From contig NZ_FNNS01000006.1 in the NCBI RefSeq assembly GCF_900106795.1, forward strand, positions 62,001 to 126,000: 64,000 bases of DNA, read 5' to 3'. The position numbers and the translations under genes are program-made. Below, piece by piece: positions 1-8,383 of the stretch; position 1 is the first letter of the stretch; each line of letters begins with the position of its first letter. The notes beneath the pieces were generated by a model. That model saw nothing but the letters and a program-made list of their open reading frames with translations. It ran no database searches and was not told the origin of the DNA. Origin of the DNA: Aequorivita viscosa (GTDB lineage: Bacteria > Bacteroidota > Bacteroidia > Flavobacteriales > Flavobacteriaceae).

Positions 1-266
1 GAACAGAAGTCGAAATTTTGGAATCGGGAAAGGAATATATTGAGAGGTTTAAACCCATTGTAATCTGTGAAACGCTATTTAATACAACTGAAAATCTATT
101 GACTGATTTTTTCACTAGGATTGGTTACGATTTCTACAATCATTCCAAGAATGGATTAAAAAAGGTTGATACATTATACAGGTTGCAAGATGATGGAATT
201 AGGAATTGTTTTTTTGTGCCAAAAGAGAAAAGTCATTTAATAGCTGAGTTTCTGTCCGAAAATTAA
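1..266 (+). CDS. FkbM-family methyltransferase, C-terminal end (partial)
   Basis: The reading frame is open to the left edge of the window, so only about the last 88 codons are present. The visible start of the frame (E-V-E-I-L-E-S-G-K-E-Y-I, then K-P-I-V-I-C-E) matches the end of the FkbM methyltransferase fold, where an acidic strand is followed by a 'leaf-gene-family' helix and a KPii.E strand. Such enzymes O-methylate sugars of surface polysaccharides using S-adenosylmethionine, whose binding site lies in the missing part. A glycosyltransferase follows after 5 bp, fitting a polysaccharide locus. The family call rests on one short motif and is moderately sure. Confidence 0.6.
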   Translation, partial: TEVEILESGKEYIERFKPIVICETLFNTTENLLTDFFTRIGYDFYNHSKNGLKKVDTLYRLQDDGIRNCFFVPKEKSHLIAEFLSEN

Positions 267-271
267 TTCAT

Positions 272-1144
272 TTGGATTTCCACATCATCATACCTGCCCA
301 TAACGAAGGAGCATATTTACTTCAAACGCTTCAATCTTTAGTAGAACAAACTTTTCTTCCGAAGAAAATTACGATAGTAAACGATGGTTCAACTGACGGA
401 ACCCAGAGAATAATCGACAGCTTTTCTGAAGAGTATAGTTTCATCAAAGGCATTTATCACAACCTGCCCATCCAGCAGACGGGTTCAGAAGAAGCGCATG
501 CTCCTGGAAGTAAAGTAATCAATGCCTTTTATCGCGGTTTAGAGGCAAATAATGACAATTTCGATATTATTTGCAAGTTTGACGCCGACCTAATTTTCCC
601 AACTAATTATTTAGAAAAAATTGCTACTATTTTTGAAAGTGATCCCAAAATCGGAATGGCCGGAGGTTTTTGTTATATCGAAAAATCTGGGCAATGGGTT
701 TTAGAAAATCTAACCAATAAAGACCACATTCGCGGTGCGCTGAAAGCATATCGAAAAGCTTGTTTTAAAGAAATTGGAGGTTTGAAAAACGCAATGGGCT
801 GGGACACCGTAGACGAACTTCTAGCTCAATATAACGGCTGGAAAATAAAAACGGATACTTCGCTTCACGTAAAACATCTGAAACATACAGGGAAAGTGTA
901 TACCAAAGCCGCAAAATTTAAGCAAGGTGAAGCTTTTTACAAATTGCGTTATGGCTTTTGGCTTACCTTTATCGCTTCAGGAAAATTGGCTTCCAGAAAA
1001 AGAAGTTTGCGATTTTTTATGGATTGTATGAAAGGATATTACAAGGCAAAAAAAGATAATCTGGAGTTTATGGTTTCAAAAAAAGAAGGCGAGTTTATCA
1101 GAAAACTGCGTTGGCAGAATATTTTACGGAAGATTGGGATTTAA
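272..1144 (+). CDS. Family 2 glycosyltransferase
   Basis: This 290-residue cytoplasmic or membrane-associated protein should move a sugar from a nucleotide-sugar donor to a surface glycan. The N-terminus has the GT-A opening (F-H-I-I-I-P-A-H-N-E-G, residues 3-13), then V-N-D-G-S-T-D near residue 40 and the metal-binding D-x-D in F-D-A-D-L-I-F near residue 105. The C-terminal third is basic and lacks obvious membrane helices. The only start that keeps the first strand is TTG at 272, 5 bp after the upstream stop, which suggests translational coupling with the FkbM-like gene. Acceptor and donor cannot be read from the sequence. Confidence 0.85.
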   Translation: MDFHIIIPAHNEGAYLLQTLQSLVEQTFLPKKITIVNDGSTDGTQRIIDSFSEEYSFIKGIYHNLPIQQTGSEEAHAPGSKVINAFYRGLEANNDNFDIICKFDADLIFPTNYLEKIATIFESDPKIGMAGGFCYIEKSGQWVLENLTNKDHIRGALKAYRKACFKEIGGLKNAMGWDTVDELLAQYNGWKIKTDTSLHVKHLKHTGKVYTKAAKFKQGEAFYKLRYGFWLTFIASGKLASRKRSLRFFMDCMKGYYKAKKDNLEFMVSKKEGEFIRKLRWQNILRKIGI

Positions 1145-1155
1145 CTTTTGACGAC

Positions 1156-1542
1156 TTATTCTGTATCAGGCTTGTAACCTATTTGCTTTCTTGGTTTCTC
1201 ATTATCTTTCTTTTCAATCAGTTCGTCCAAGTAATTAAAGACCAATTCTATATTTTTAGAATGGCTCGTCAGCTTCTTTTTTATTTCTTCGATATCAAGT
1301 TTCAAGCTCAAATTATCAATCAAGGCTTCTCGCATTTGCGCAAAAACTTCAATAATCCTAATACTCATTTGTGTAGCTCTTTCTCCTGTCAGCACTTTGG
1401 CTAAGTGCAATACACCGTGTTCTGTAAATACGTAAGGCAATGAACCACCTAGGTGTTGTTTGAAAGGTATCGCATTTTGCGATACCATAAAATCTGTTTC
1501 TATTTCCGTCAACCTGAACATTATACCCTGTAAAATAATCAC
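1156..1542 (-). pseudogene. ORF6N-domain protein, C-terminal half of a split gene
   Basis: The frame contains the second half of the ORF6N (KilA-N-like) DNA-binding domain: F-R-L-T-E-I-E, V-S-Q-N-A-I-P, a G-G-S-L-P-Y-V-F-T-E-H-G-V core, then helices with E-R-A-T-Q-M-S-I-R-I. A C-terminal helical tail follows. The N-terminal half of the same domain lies at 1776-1937 on the same strand, separated by about 230 bp that read through in neither frame. ORF6N proteins occur in phages and as orphan genes in many Bacteroidota; the function here would be DNA binding, but the split makes a working protein unlikely. An ATG at 1542 could still give a short product. Confidence 0.65.
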
Positions 1543-1775
1543 GACATTGTATACTCAAATTAATATTAAATGCTGTGGAAACTTTTCTTTATTTCTTTTT
1601 GATTGTCCGCAACACATCATAATGCTGTGAATTGTGACATTATAACAACTTTTATATGTAGTCTCAAATAGTAAATACTTTTTTTATTCTGCATTAATCA
1701 CCGTAATCTGTGGGATATCTTTCACATTCTCAGATTTTTGGTTCCCGCTGATCTCACAGATACTCGCAGACTTTT
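1543..1775. other. AT-rich segment separating the two ORF6N halves
   Basis: About 230 bp with no credible gene. It includes a stretch near 1709-1772 rich in 'aatctgtg/cacaga/cgcaga' phrases, a wording I associate with dispersed intergenic elements of Bacteroidota. It sits exactly where the ORF6N domain is broken, so it is best read as inserted or rearranged DNA. No terminal inverted repeats or target duplication could be recognised. Confidence 0.4.
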
Positions 1776-1937
1776 TTACTTGTATGGCAAAAAGCGGATA
1801 TACAAATTTCTTTTTACCAGTTCCCGCAATCGGATGTTCTTTACATCATAAAGCTCCACTAAATCCTTATCTAACATAACTTTCTGACCTCTAACCAAAA
1901 AAATTTTATTTCTAATCACTTCATTGGGTATAATATC
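1776..1937 (-). pseudogene. ORF6N-domain protein, N-terminal half of a split gene
   Basis: Reading the minus strand from 1937 gives I-I-P-N-E-V-I-R-N-K-I-F-L-V-R-G-Q-K-V-M-L-D-... in overlapping pieces, then D-L-V-E-L-Y-D-V and L-V-K-R-N before a stop at 1776-1778. This is the characteristic beginning of an ORF6N domain. There is an in-frame stop directly upstream (TGA before 1937) and no ATG at the expected place, so the start is also lost. The remainder of the domain is at 1156-1542. Confidence 0.6.
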
Positions 1938-2062
1938 TCAAATTTAACAATCTTCAATTAGACCCCACAATTTCACCATTTACATTTAACGGACAACAAT
2001 TCACCAATCCTTCCCGCTCCAAACCCTTCTTATTCCTTATTTTTACAAATAAAAATTTCAGT

Positions 2063-3175
2063 ATGAAAATCAAGGTATCTTTCTTTCTATTTGCGTTATC
2101 TTTTAGTCTACTTACGTCCTCCTGTATTTCAGTTAAAGTAAGTGAAAACACAGTTACGGCAGCAGAAACATCGGTCAATGTAAAGATGCCCAAAAACATC
2201 ATCCTACTTATCGGTGATGGCATGGGATTAAGTGAAGTTTCTGCAGCTATTTATTACAAAGATGGCAAACCAAATTTTGAACGATTTTCAACTATAGGAC
2301 TTAGCAAGACTTCATCAGGATCTGAATTGATAACTGATTCGGCTGCAGGAGCAACGGTTTTCTCGACTGGCGTAAAAACCTATAATGGCGCCATTGGAGT
2401 GGATCGCGACACCATTCCAGTACCAACCATTGTGGAGCAACTTTCTAAGGATGGTTATAGCACAGGTATTGTTGCCACATCCTCAATACAACACGCTACT
2501 CCTGCCTCTTTTTATGCACACGTAGAGCACAGAAGAATGTACGAGGAAATCACTGAGTTTGCGCCAAATTCTGGAGTTGATTTCTTTGCGGGTGGTGGAC
2601 TTAAATATTTTAATGACCGAAAAGACAAGCGGGATCTTTTAGAGGATATGCCCGCGGCTGGCTACACCGTCATCACGGATAAGTTGCCAACCACTAATGT
2701 AAGAGGAAAGGAACTCATCCTCTTGGCTGAAAATGGCATGCCCAAAATGAGCGAAGGTCGTGGTGATTTTCTACCGGATGCCACCAAACTGGCTTTGGAA
2801 AAACTCTCCAAAAATGAAAAAGGTTTTTTCCTGATGGTTGAGGGAAGCCAAATAGATTGGGGCGGCCACGACAACGATGCAGATTATTTGATCGAAGAAT
2901 TACTGGACTTTGATAAAACCATAGGCGTGGCGTTGGATTTTGCAAAACATAATGGCGAAACCTTAGTAATTGTTACCGCAGATCACGAAACAGGCGGCTT
3001 TACATTGGCCGCAGATGGAAAGGATTACAACAAGATTAAACCTGTATTTTCCACCACAGGCCATTCTGGAACAATGGTTCCCGTTTTTGCCGAAGGTCCA
3101 GGCGCATTCTTGTTTAATGGTATTTATGAAAGTAATGAGATATATTTTAAAATGATGGAGGCTATAGGAAAATAG
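2063..3175 (+). CDS. Alkaline phosphatase, lipoprotein
   Basis: A 370-residue PhoA-superfamily phosphomonoesterase that releases phosphate from organic phosphates outside the cytoplasm. A lipoprotein signal ends at Cys21 (L-L-T-S-S-C). The metal and catalytic motifs are in the expected order: G-D-G-M-G with Asp52, the nucleophile in T-D-S-A-A-G-A (Ser93), E-G-S-Q-I-D-W-G-G-H-D-N-D around 260-272, A-D-H-E-T-G-G near 305 and T-G-H-S-G near 330. It is shorter than Escherichia coli PhoA but typical of the Bacteroidota form. It stands alone with about 180 bp before the next gene. No Pho box was recognised. Family assignment is firm; the natural substrate is unknown. Confidence 0.92.
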   Translation: MKIKVSFFLFALSFSLLTSSCISVKVSENTVTAAETSVNVKMPKNIILLIGDGMGLSEVSAAIYYKDGKPNFERFSTIGLSKTSSGSELITDSAAGATVFSTGVKTYNGAIGVDRDTIPVPTIVEQLSKDGYSTGIVATSSIQHATPASFYAHVEHRRMYEEITEFAPNSGVDFFAGGGLKYFNDRKDKRDLLEDMPAAGYTVITDKLPTTNVRGKELILLAENGMPKMSEGRGDFLPDATKLALEKLSKNEKGFFLMVEGSQIDWGGHDNDADYLIEELLDFDKTIGVALDFAKHNGETLVIVTADHETGGFTLAADGKDYNKIKPVFSTTGHSGTMVPVFAEGPGAFLFNGIYESNEIYFKMMEAIGK

Positions 3176-3355
3176 CAAAACCTACTCTCAATAAACTTTT
3201 TCATTAAAAGCCAACATTCTCATTATAAGTTGATATTATTACAATTTAGAAGTATAAGAAGACTATTTTTGACCTCATCGCTTAGCGTGTTGTTAACTTT
3301 TTTTTATCTAAAAACAGTGAACTAAATTTAGTACTTTAGCCCGAGCAATCATTTT

Positions 3356-4093
3356 ATGAAGTATTTACACGATATTGGCTCCTATTTCTTAATGTTGAAA
3401 AGGGTGTTTGGCAGTTTCACCAAAACATCTGTGCTTCGGCATTTAATACTTAAGGAAATCAACGACCTCATTATCACCTCGTTACCTATTGTAGCATTTA
3501 TCAGTTTTTTCGTAGGTGGGGTTGTAGCAATACAGACTGCACTAAATATGGATAATCCGATTATTCCTAAAACTTTGATTGGTTTTGCTACGCGACAATC
3601 GGTTATTTTAGAGTTTGCACCTACTTTTATGTCTATTATTATGGCAGGGAAAGTAGGATCATTTATTACTTCCAGCATAGGCTCTATGCGTGTAACAGAA
3701 CAAATAGATGCGTTGGAAGTAATGGGAATTAACTCATTAAACTACCTAGTTTTTCCAAAAATTGTAGCTTTAATGTTCTACCCTTTTGTAATTGTGGTTT
3801 CCATGTTTTTAGGAATTATGGGCGGATGGGTTGCTGGTGTTCAAGGTGGTTTTGTAAGCTCTTCCGATTTTCTAGCTGGAGTTCAAGAAGGTTTCATTCC
3901 GTATCAACTTTTTTACGCCTTCTTTAAAACCTTAGTCTTCTCATTCATATTAGCAACTGTTCCATCGTGGCAGGGGTTTTACATGAAAGGTGGAGCACTC
4001 GAAGTGGGTAAAGCAAGCACCAATTCGTTTGTTTGGACTAGTGTACTCATTATCGCTGCAAACTATATAATTACCCAACTCTTACTAAGCTAA
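3356..4093 (+). CDS. mlaE: MlaE/YrbE-type ABC transporter permease
   Basis: This inner-membrane permease of 245 residues has about five hydrophobic segments and the MlaE signature in the middle (G-S-M-R-V-T-E-Q-I-D-A-L-E-V-M-G-I, residues 114-130). The family moves phospholipid between the inner and outer membranes together with an MlaF ATPase and an MCE-domain protein. The partner ATPase gene follows with its ATG overlapping this stop region (ends at 4093, next starts at 4093). No MCE gene is next to it in the window. A TACTTTAG box at 3332-3339, 17 bp before the ATG, is a plausible -7 element. The symbol reflects homology and not tested function. Confidence 0.85.
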   Translation: MKYLHDIGSYFLMLKRVFGSFTKTSVLRHLILKEINDLIITSLPIVAFISFFVGGVVAIQTALNMDNPIIPKTLIGFATRQSVILEFAPTFMSIIMAGKVGSFITSSIGSMRVTEQIDALEVMGINSLNYLVFPKIVALMFYPFVIVVSMFLGIMGGWVAGVQGGFVSSSDFLAGVQEGFIPYQLFYAFFKTLVFSFILATVPSWQGFYMKGGALEVGKASTNSFVWTSVLIIAANYIITQLLLS

Positions 4094-4857
4094 TGATAAA
4101 AGTTGAAAATGTACATAAAAGTTTTGGGGATGAGAAAATTCTCAAAGGAATTAATACCGAATTTGACAAGGGTAAAACCAATCTTATTATCGGGCAAAGT
4201 GGAAGTGGTAAAACTGTTTTTTTAAAATGTCTTTTAGGTCTTTTTAAACCAGAACAGGGCCGAATTTATTATGAAGACAAAGCCATTCAAGATATGGATG
4301 ATGAAGAGCAAAGGCAACTTCGTGAAAAAATCGGGATGTTGTTTCAAGGGGGGGCATTGTTCGATTCAATGAATATTGAAGAAAACGTAATGTTTCCACT
4401 TCGGATGTTTACTAATAGAAAAAAGTCAGACCATCTGGATAGAGTAAATGCAGTATTAAAGCGTGTTAAACTTGAAAATGTAAACAAAAAATTTCCTGCA
4501 GAAATATCTGGAGGAATGCAGAAACGTGTAGCAATTGCACGAGCTATAGTAAACGAACCACGATTTCTTTTCTGTGACGAACCAAACTCAGGACTGGACC
4601 CAAAGACTGCAACTATTATTGATAATTTAATTCAGGAAATAACCCACGAAAATAACATTACCACAATCGTTGTAACCCACGATATGAATTCAGTAATGGA
4701 AATTGGCGAAAAAGTAGTCTTTTTAAAGGAAGGCCTGCTAGTTTGGCAAGGTACCAATCAAGAAATTTTTAAGACCGACCATGAAGATGTAACAAACTTT
4801 GTTTACTCTTCAGATTTATTCAAAAAAATTAGAGAAGTTCAAAACAAAGAAGCTTAG
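4093..4857 (+). CDS. mlaF: MlaF-type ABC transporter ATP-binding protein
   Basis: A complete 254-residue ATPase with Walker A G-Q-S-G-S-G-K-T (34-41), Q-loop L-F-Q-G-G near 84-88, ABC signature S-G-G-M-Q-K-R (139-145), Walker B F-L-F-C-D-E-P (158-164) and the switch His196 in V-T-H-D. The methionine in the signature (SGGM) is typical of the Mla/Ttg2 subfamily. It shares one base with the end of the permease gene, so the two should be co-translated. It would power phospholipid movement that keeps the outer membrane asymmetric. The gene converges on the DUF389 gene and overlaps its end by 4 bp (4854-4857). Confidence 0.9.
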   Translation: MIKVENVHKSFGDEKILKGINTEFDKGKTNLIIGQSGSGKTVFLKCLLGLFKPEQGRIYYEDKAIQDMDDEEQRQLREKIGMLFQGGALFDSMNIEENVMFPLRMFTNRKKSDHLDRVNAVLKRVKLENVNKKFPAEISGGMQKRVAIARAIVNEPRFLFCDEPNSGLDPKTATIIDNLIQEITHENNITTIVVTHDMNSVMEIGEKVVFLKEGLLVWQGTNQEIFKTDHEDVTNFVYSSDLFKKIREVQNKEA

Positions 4858-6287
4858 GGCGATTCTACCAAAAGTGTATCTAACTTCATTTTAAGTTTCA
4901 TCCACTGTTCAATTTTCTTGGTGTTTGTATTTCGTTGTTTAGCCGAAACATTAGGCTTCCAACGCAAGGTTATAACAGGCAGTGTGTCAATTTTTTTAAA
5001 GTTTGTGGTTATTTTATTGGCGTATCCAAAACTTTCAAGATCATCATAATTAATTTTAATCTCTTCGCTTAATTGTTTAAAAGGGACATTTTTAACCTTT
5101 ACCAATGCTATTTGATCCTCTAAAAAGCGAATCTGTTCGTCCTTATCGTGAATCAGTTTTTCATTTTTCACATAAAGATCTTCCAAAATACCTGCTTTAA
5201 CTTCGCCTGAAAGTCTCGCTGCCATTTCCCCGCTCTGATCGGCTCCTTGATAAATACGAAGTTTGGTATTCTCCATTTTTTCGGTCTCTTTAAGCTGTGA
5301 ATGCCATTCAGATATTTTTGATTGCGGAACGGGGCGCCCTATTAAATACACATCGATGTACTTGGTTTTATGGTTTTGAGTAGACTTTACTACTTCTGCC
5401 CCATCATATTTAATTGCAGTACGAACAAATTCTTTCGCCTTCGCTTCAAAAAGCTCTTGATCTAATAATTTAACGAATAACCAAACACTAGGCACCATTA
5501 CTGCAATAGCAATCAAAGATGCTATTTGAGCTGTTCTTTTGCGTCTTTTACTATTTGCATAACGCACCAATGGAAATCGGAGAATTTTGGAAACAATAAA
5601 AGTGGCAAGTGCAATAAACACAGCGTTTATAGAAAACAGATAGAGCGCACCAAAGGCGTAGGAGGCATTCCCGATAGCCAAACCGTAACCAACTGTACAT
5701 AGTGGCGGCATTAAGGCAGTGGCAATTGCAACTCCAAAAATTACACTTGCTATGGTACCGCTTTTTGTTTTTGCTACAATTAGCCCTAAACCTCCAAAAA
5801 TTGCTATAAGAACGTCTAGAATTGTTGGGTAAGTTCTGGCTAATAATTCGGGTGTTTCCTCAGTTAGCGGCGAAATTTTAAAGTATAGAAAGGCCGTCAT
5901 TACACTCAGAAATACCATTATTCCAAGGTTAATAAGGGAACGACGCATCATTAATACGTCATTAATGGCAACAGCAAGGCCAATACCAACAATCGGCCCC
6001 ATAAGTGGAGAAATAAGCATCGCTCCAATTACTACTGCGGTGCTACTTACGTTGAGTCCAATAGAAGCAACAAATATGGAGAAAATCAAAATCCAAGCGG
6101 TGTGCCCTTTAAACGGAATATCCTTTTTAACCGATTCAATCGTAGCCTCACGATCCGAATCAGATTGAATATCGAATAATTCCCATAAAAAGTTTTTAAT
6201 AGCTCCCCAAACATTGCGCTTCTCACTCTCATGTTCGGCGCTATTAGGAGTAGCTTTCACCTCTTCATTATCTACTGAATTCTCCAT
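4854..6287 (-). CDS. DUF389 membrane protein
   Basis: A 477-residue inner-membrane protein. After an acidic, charged N-terminus of about 60 residues, several hydrophobic segments fill roughly residues 62-275 and include the family motif around S-T-A-V-V-I-G-A-M-L-I-S-P-L-M-G-P (residues 82-98). The last 200 residues are soluble with a coiled-coil-like stretch near 370-400, longer than in many family members. The function of DUF389 proteins is not established. The gene begins immediately beside the manC stop (6287/6288), so it is probably transcribed with manC, although nothing links the two functionally. Confidence 0.85.
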   Translation of the reverse strand: MENSVDNEEVKATPNSAEHESEKRNVWGAIKNFLWELFDIQSDSDREATIESVKKDIPFKGHTAWILIFSIFVASIGLNVSSTAVVIGAMLISPLMGPIVGIGLAVAINDVLMMRRSLINLGIMVFLSVMTAFLYFKISPLTEETPELLARTYPTILDVLIAIFGGLGLIVAKTKSGTIASVIFGVAIATALMPPLCTVGYGLAIGNASYAFGALYLFSINAVFIALATFIVSKILRFPLVRYANSKRRKRTAQIASLIAIAVMVPSVWLFVKLLDQELFEAKAKEFVRTAIKYDGAEVVKSTQNHKTKYIDVYLIGRPVPQSKISEWHSQLKETEKMENTKLRIYQGADQSGEMAARLSGEVKAGILEDLYVKNEKLIHDKDEQIRFLEDQIALVKVKNVPFKQLSEEIKINYDDLESFGYANKITTNFKKIDTLPVITLRWKPNVSAKQRNTNTKKIEQWMKLKMKLDTLLVESP

Positions 6288-7370
6288 TTACACATATTTA
6301 TTTCCGAATTTATCTGAAACATCCTTTAGCAGTTCTTTGATTTCTTGATCCTTTTCCATAGGAAACACAAGCAAAACATCGTTTTTATCTACAACTATAT
6401 AGTTCTCCAAACCCTCTAAAACTACCAGCTTCTTCGCCGTAGTAAATATCATATTATTTTTTGATTTTTTAAGTACTGTATCTGCATTCACTACAGTATT
6501 ATTATCACTGTCTTTGGGCAGTTTATCATATAGTGCTCCCCACGTTCCTAGATCGTTCCAATCAAAAGTAGCTCTTTTTACAAACACAGTATCTGAACGT
6601 TCCAAGATACCGTAATCTATTGAGATGTTTTCTGCTTTATGATAGTTTTCATCTATAAATTCTCTTTCTTCGGAAGTGTTTAAAACAGGAATTCCTTTCG
6701 AGAATAAAGCGTTCATCTCTGGCAAATACTTCTCAAAAGAAGCCACAATACTTTTGGCGCTCCAAATAAAGATTCCAGCATTCCACATAAAGTTTCCACT
6801 TGCAAGGAATTGTTTTGCAGTTTCATACTCTGGCTTTTCCCGAAACTGTTTTACTTTTTCAATACCTTGACCATTTTCATTTTTATCACTTTCAATATAG
6901 CCATATCCTGTATTTGGAAAAGTAGGCGCAATTCCCAAAGTCATTAAAACACCATCTTTTTGGGCAGTGTTAAAACAAGTTTGCACATCATTGGAATAGG
7001 ATGTTTCATCTTCAATCCAGTGATCGCTCGGTGCAACAAGCATTAACGCTTCTGGGTTCTCTTTTTGAATTTTTAAAGCCGAAAGCAAAATACAAGGTGC
7101 CGTGTTGCGCATAGCAGGTTCTAAAACAACCTGCTTTTCGGTTATTTTTGGTAATTGTTTTAAAGTAACCTCTAAATATCGCTCGTTTGTAAGAATGTAT
7201 ATGTTTTCTGAAGGGATGATTTTATTGAGTCTAGAGAATGTTTTTTGAAGTAACGTTTGTCCAGTTCCCAACATATCGTGAAACTGCTTGGGGAAGTCCT
7301 GAGTACTCACAGGCCAAAACCGTGAACCAATTCCTCCTGCCATAATTACTGCGTAATAATTTTTATTCAT
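6288..7370 (-). CDS. manC: Mannose-1-phosphate guanylyltransferase
   Basis: The 360-residue cytoplasmic enzyme makes GDP-mannose from mannose 1-phosphate and GTP, for surface polysaccharide and fucose-type sugars. The pyrophosphorylase signature is intact at the N-terminus (A-G-G-I-G-S-R-F-W-P, residues 11-20, then F-P-K-Q-F, 26-30). V-A-P-S-D-H-W and the substrate region F-D-W-N-D-L-G-T-W-G-A-L-Y are also present. It ends soon after the nucleotidyltransferase domain and lacks the fused isomerase domain of the long bifunctional type. It is upstream of and abutting the DUF389 gene. About 170 AT-rich bases separate it from the SprT-like gene. Confidence 0.92.
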   Translation of the reverse strand: MNKNYYAVIMAGGIGSRFWPVSTQDFPKQFHDMLGTGQTLLQKTFSRLNKIIPSENIYILTNERYLEVTLKQLPKITEKQVVLEPAMRNTAPCILLSALKIQKENPEALMLVAPSDHWIEDETSYSNDVQTCFNTAQKDGVLMTLGIAPTFPNTGYGYIESDKNENGQGIEKVKQFREKPEYETAKQFLASGNFMWNAGIFIWSAKSIVASFEKYLPEMNALFSKGIPVLNTSEEREFIDENYHKAENISIDYGILERSDTVFVKRATFDWNDLGTWGALYDKLPKDSDNNTVVNADTVLKKSKNNMIFTTAKKLVVLEGLENYIVVDKNDVLLVFPMEKDQEIKELLKDVSDKFGNKYV

Positions 7371-7539
7371 TCCTAAAAAGGTTTAAGAGTTTATCGGTTT
7401 AAAAGTTTAGAAATCATTTCTTTATATTTTTATCTTGAATTAAGTTTCAAATTTTGAGTTTCTCCTTGAGTACAATTCACAATTAAGGTTTCGCTTATAA
7501 ACTTTTAGAACCTTTAACATATAAACTCGCTTCAAAAAC

Positions 7540-8136
7540 TCACTTCAAAAACTCAACCTCAGCATTCGGATTGAAAAGATAAACCTTTCCTGTGGAGATT
7601 TCCACACATTCAAACCGTTTTACTCGTTGACTTCCGCGTTTAAACACCCTTCCGTTGTACAGTCTAAAATGAGCACCATAGGGTATTTCAAAGATATAAT
7701 TTTTATCGTTCTCAGGGTCGAACTGCTTTAAAGCTAAGGAAAGTGTTGCATCGGTGTCGCTCGAAGCTTTGGGGTTTTTGAAATGACGCGCCAATAAGGG
7801 TAATAGCTGACTCGGAAATATCTCAGGACGCAAAAAAGGCAGCATTAATATTTGAAAAGTCCGTTTCCATTCTACACCGTGTGGTTTAATATTGCTTCCA
7901 AATTTCATAAAAGCTTCTAAATGTGCAATTTCGTGAACCAACGTTATCAAAAACCGATATTTATTTAACGACGCATTTACGGTAATTTGATGCTGTCCAT
8001 TTGCCATTTTTCGATAATCCCCGTGACGCGTAACACGTTCATTCACAATTTTAAGATGAACTTTATGCGTTTTAATTAGGTCAAAAATAGCTGCTGTAGC
8101 CGCCTGCGGAATGTACTTCTCAAGAATTTCAGTCAT
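7540..8136 (-). CDS. SprT-like zinc metalloprotease-domain protein
   Basis: A cytoplasmic protein of 198 residues when started at the ATG at 8136. An in-frame ATG at 8175 adds 13 residues not typical of the family. The zinc site is complete: H-E-I-A-H (residues 68-72) with a third ligand in P-H-G-V-E-W (His86). The C-terminus has a short beta region with F-R-L-Y-N-G-R-V-F and R-V-K-R-F-E-C. SprT-like domains are related to the human SPRTN protease that clears DNA-protein crosslinks, but bacterial members are little studied. It appears monocistronic and is divergent from the TonB receptor gene. Confidence 0.85.
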   Translation of the reverse strand: MTEILEKYIPQAATAAIFDLIKTHKVHLKIVNERVTRHGDYRKMANGQHQITVNASLNKYRFLITLVHEIAHLEAFMKFGSNIKPHGVEWKRTFQILMLPFLRPEIFPSQLLPLLARHFKNPKASSDTDATLSLALKQFDPENDKNYIFEIPYGAHFRLYNGRVFKRGSQRVKRFECVEISTGKVYLFNPNAEVEFLK

Positions 8137-8316
8137 AGTGATTTTAAAGGAATCAGATATTTCTAAACATCTCAAAAATACCTAGAGTTATTGAAACAAT
8201 TACCTTTTTTTCGGTCTAAAAGCTAATTGCACAATTTTTTTTACCCAAAATTTTAACCCCATCTTATTTATCATCAACAGCTTATCTAAGCGCCCCAAAA
8301 TTGAAGCAAAAATGTC

Positions 8317-8347
8317 TTTGAAACTTCAAATTTTCAGAATAGATTTG
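8317..8347 (+). promoter_or_regulatory. Bacteroidota-type promoter of the TonB receptor gene
   Basis: TTTG at 8317-8320 is followed after exactly 19 bases by TAGATTTG at 8340-8347. This matches the -33/-7 consensus (TTTG-N19-TAnnTTTG) of the primary sigma factor in this phylum. Transcription would begin near 8354, about 30 bases before the ATG at 8384. A partly symmetric AT-rich stretch at 8356-8376, just after the predicted start site, could be an iron-repressor (Fur) operator; that part is weak. Confidence 0.55.
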
Positions 8348-8383
8348 CACCTTGTTTGTAATAAGTCTAAATAAGAATAACAC

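Noticed and set aside
1111-1404. A plus-strand frame of 97 codons
   Set aside because: It overlaps the end of the glycosyltransferase gene and is antisense to the ORF6N remnant; a shadow frame.
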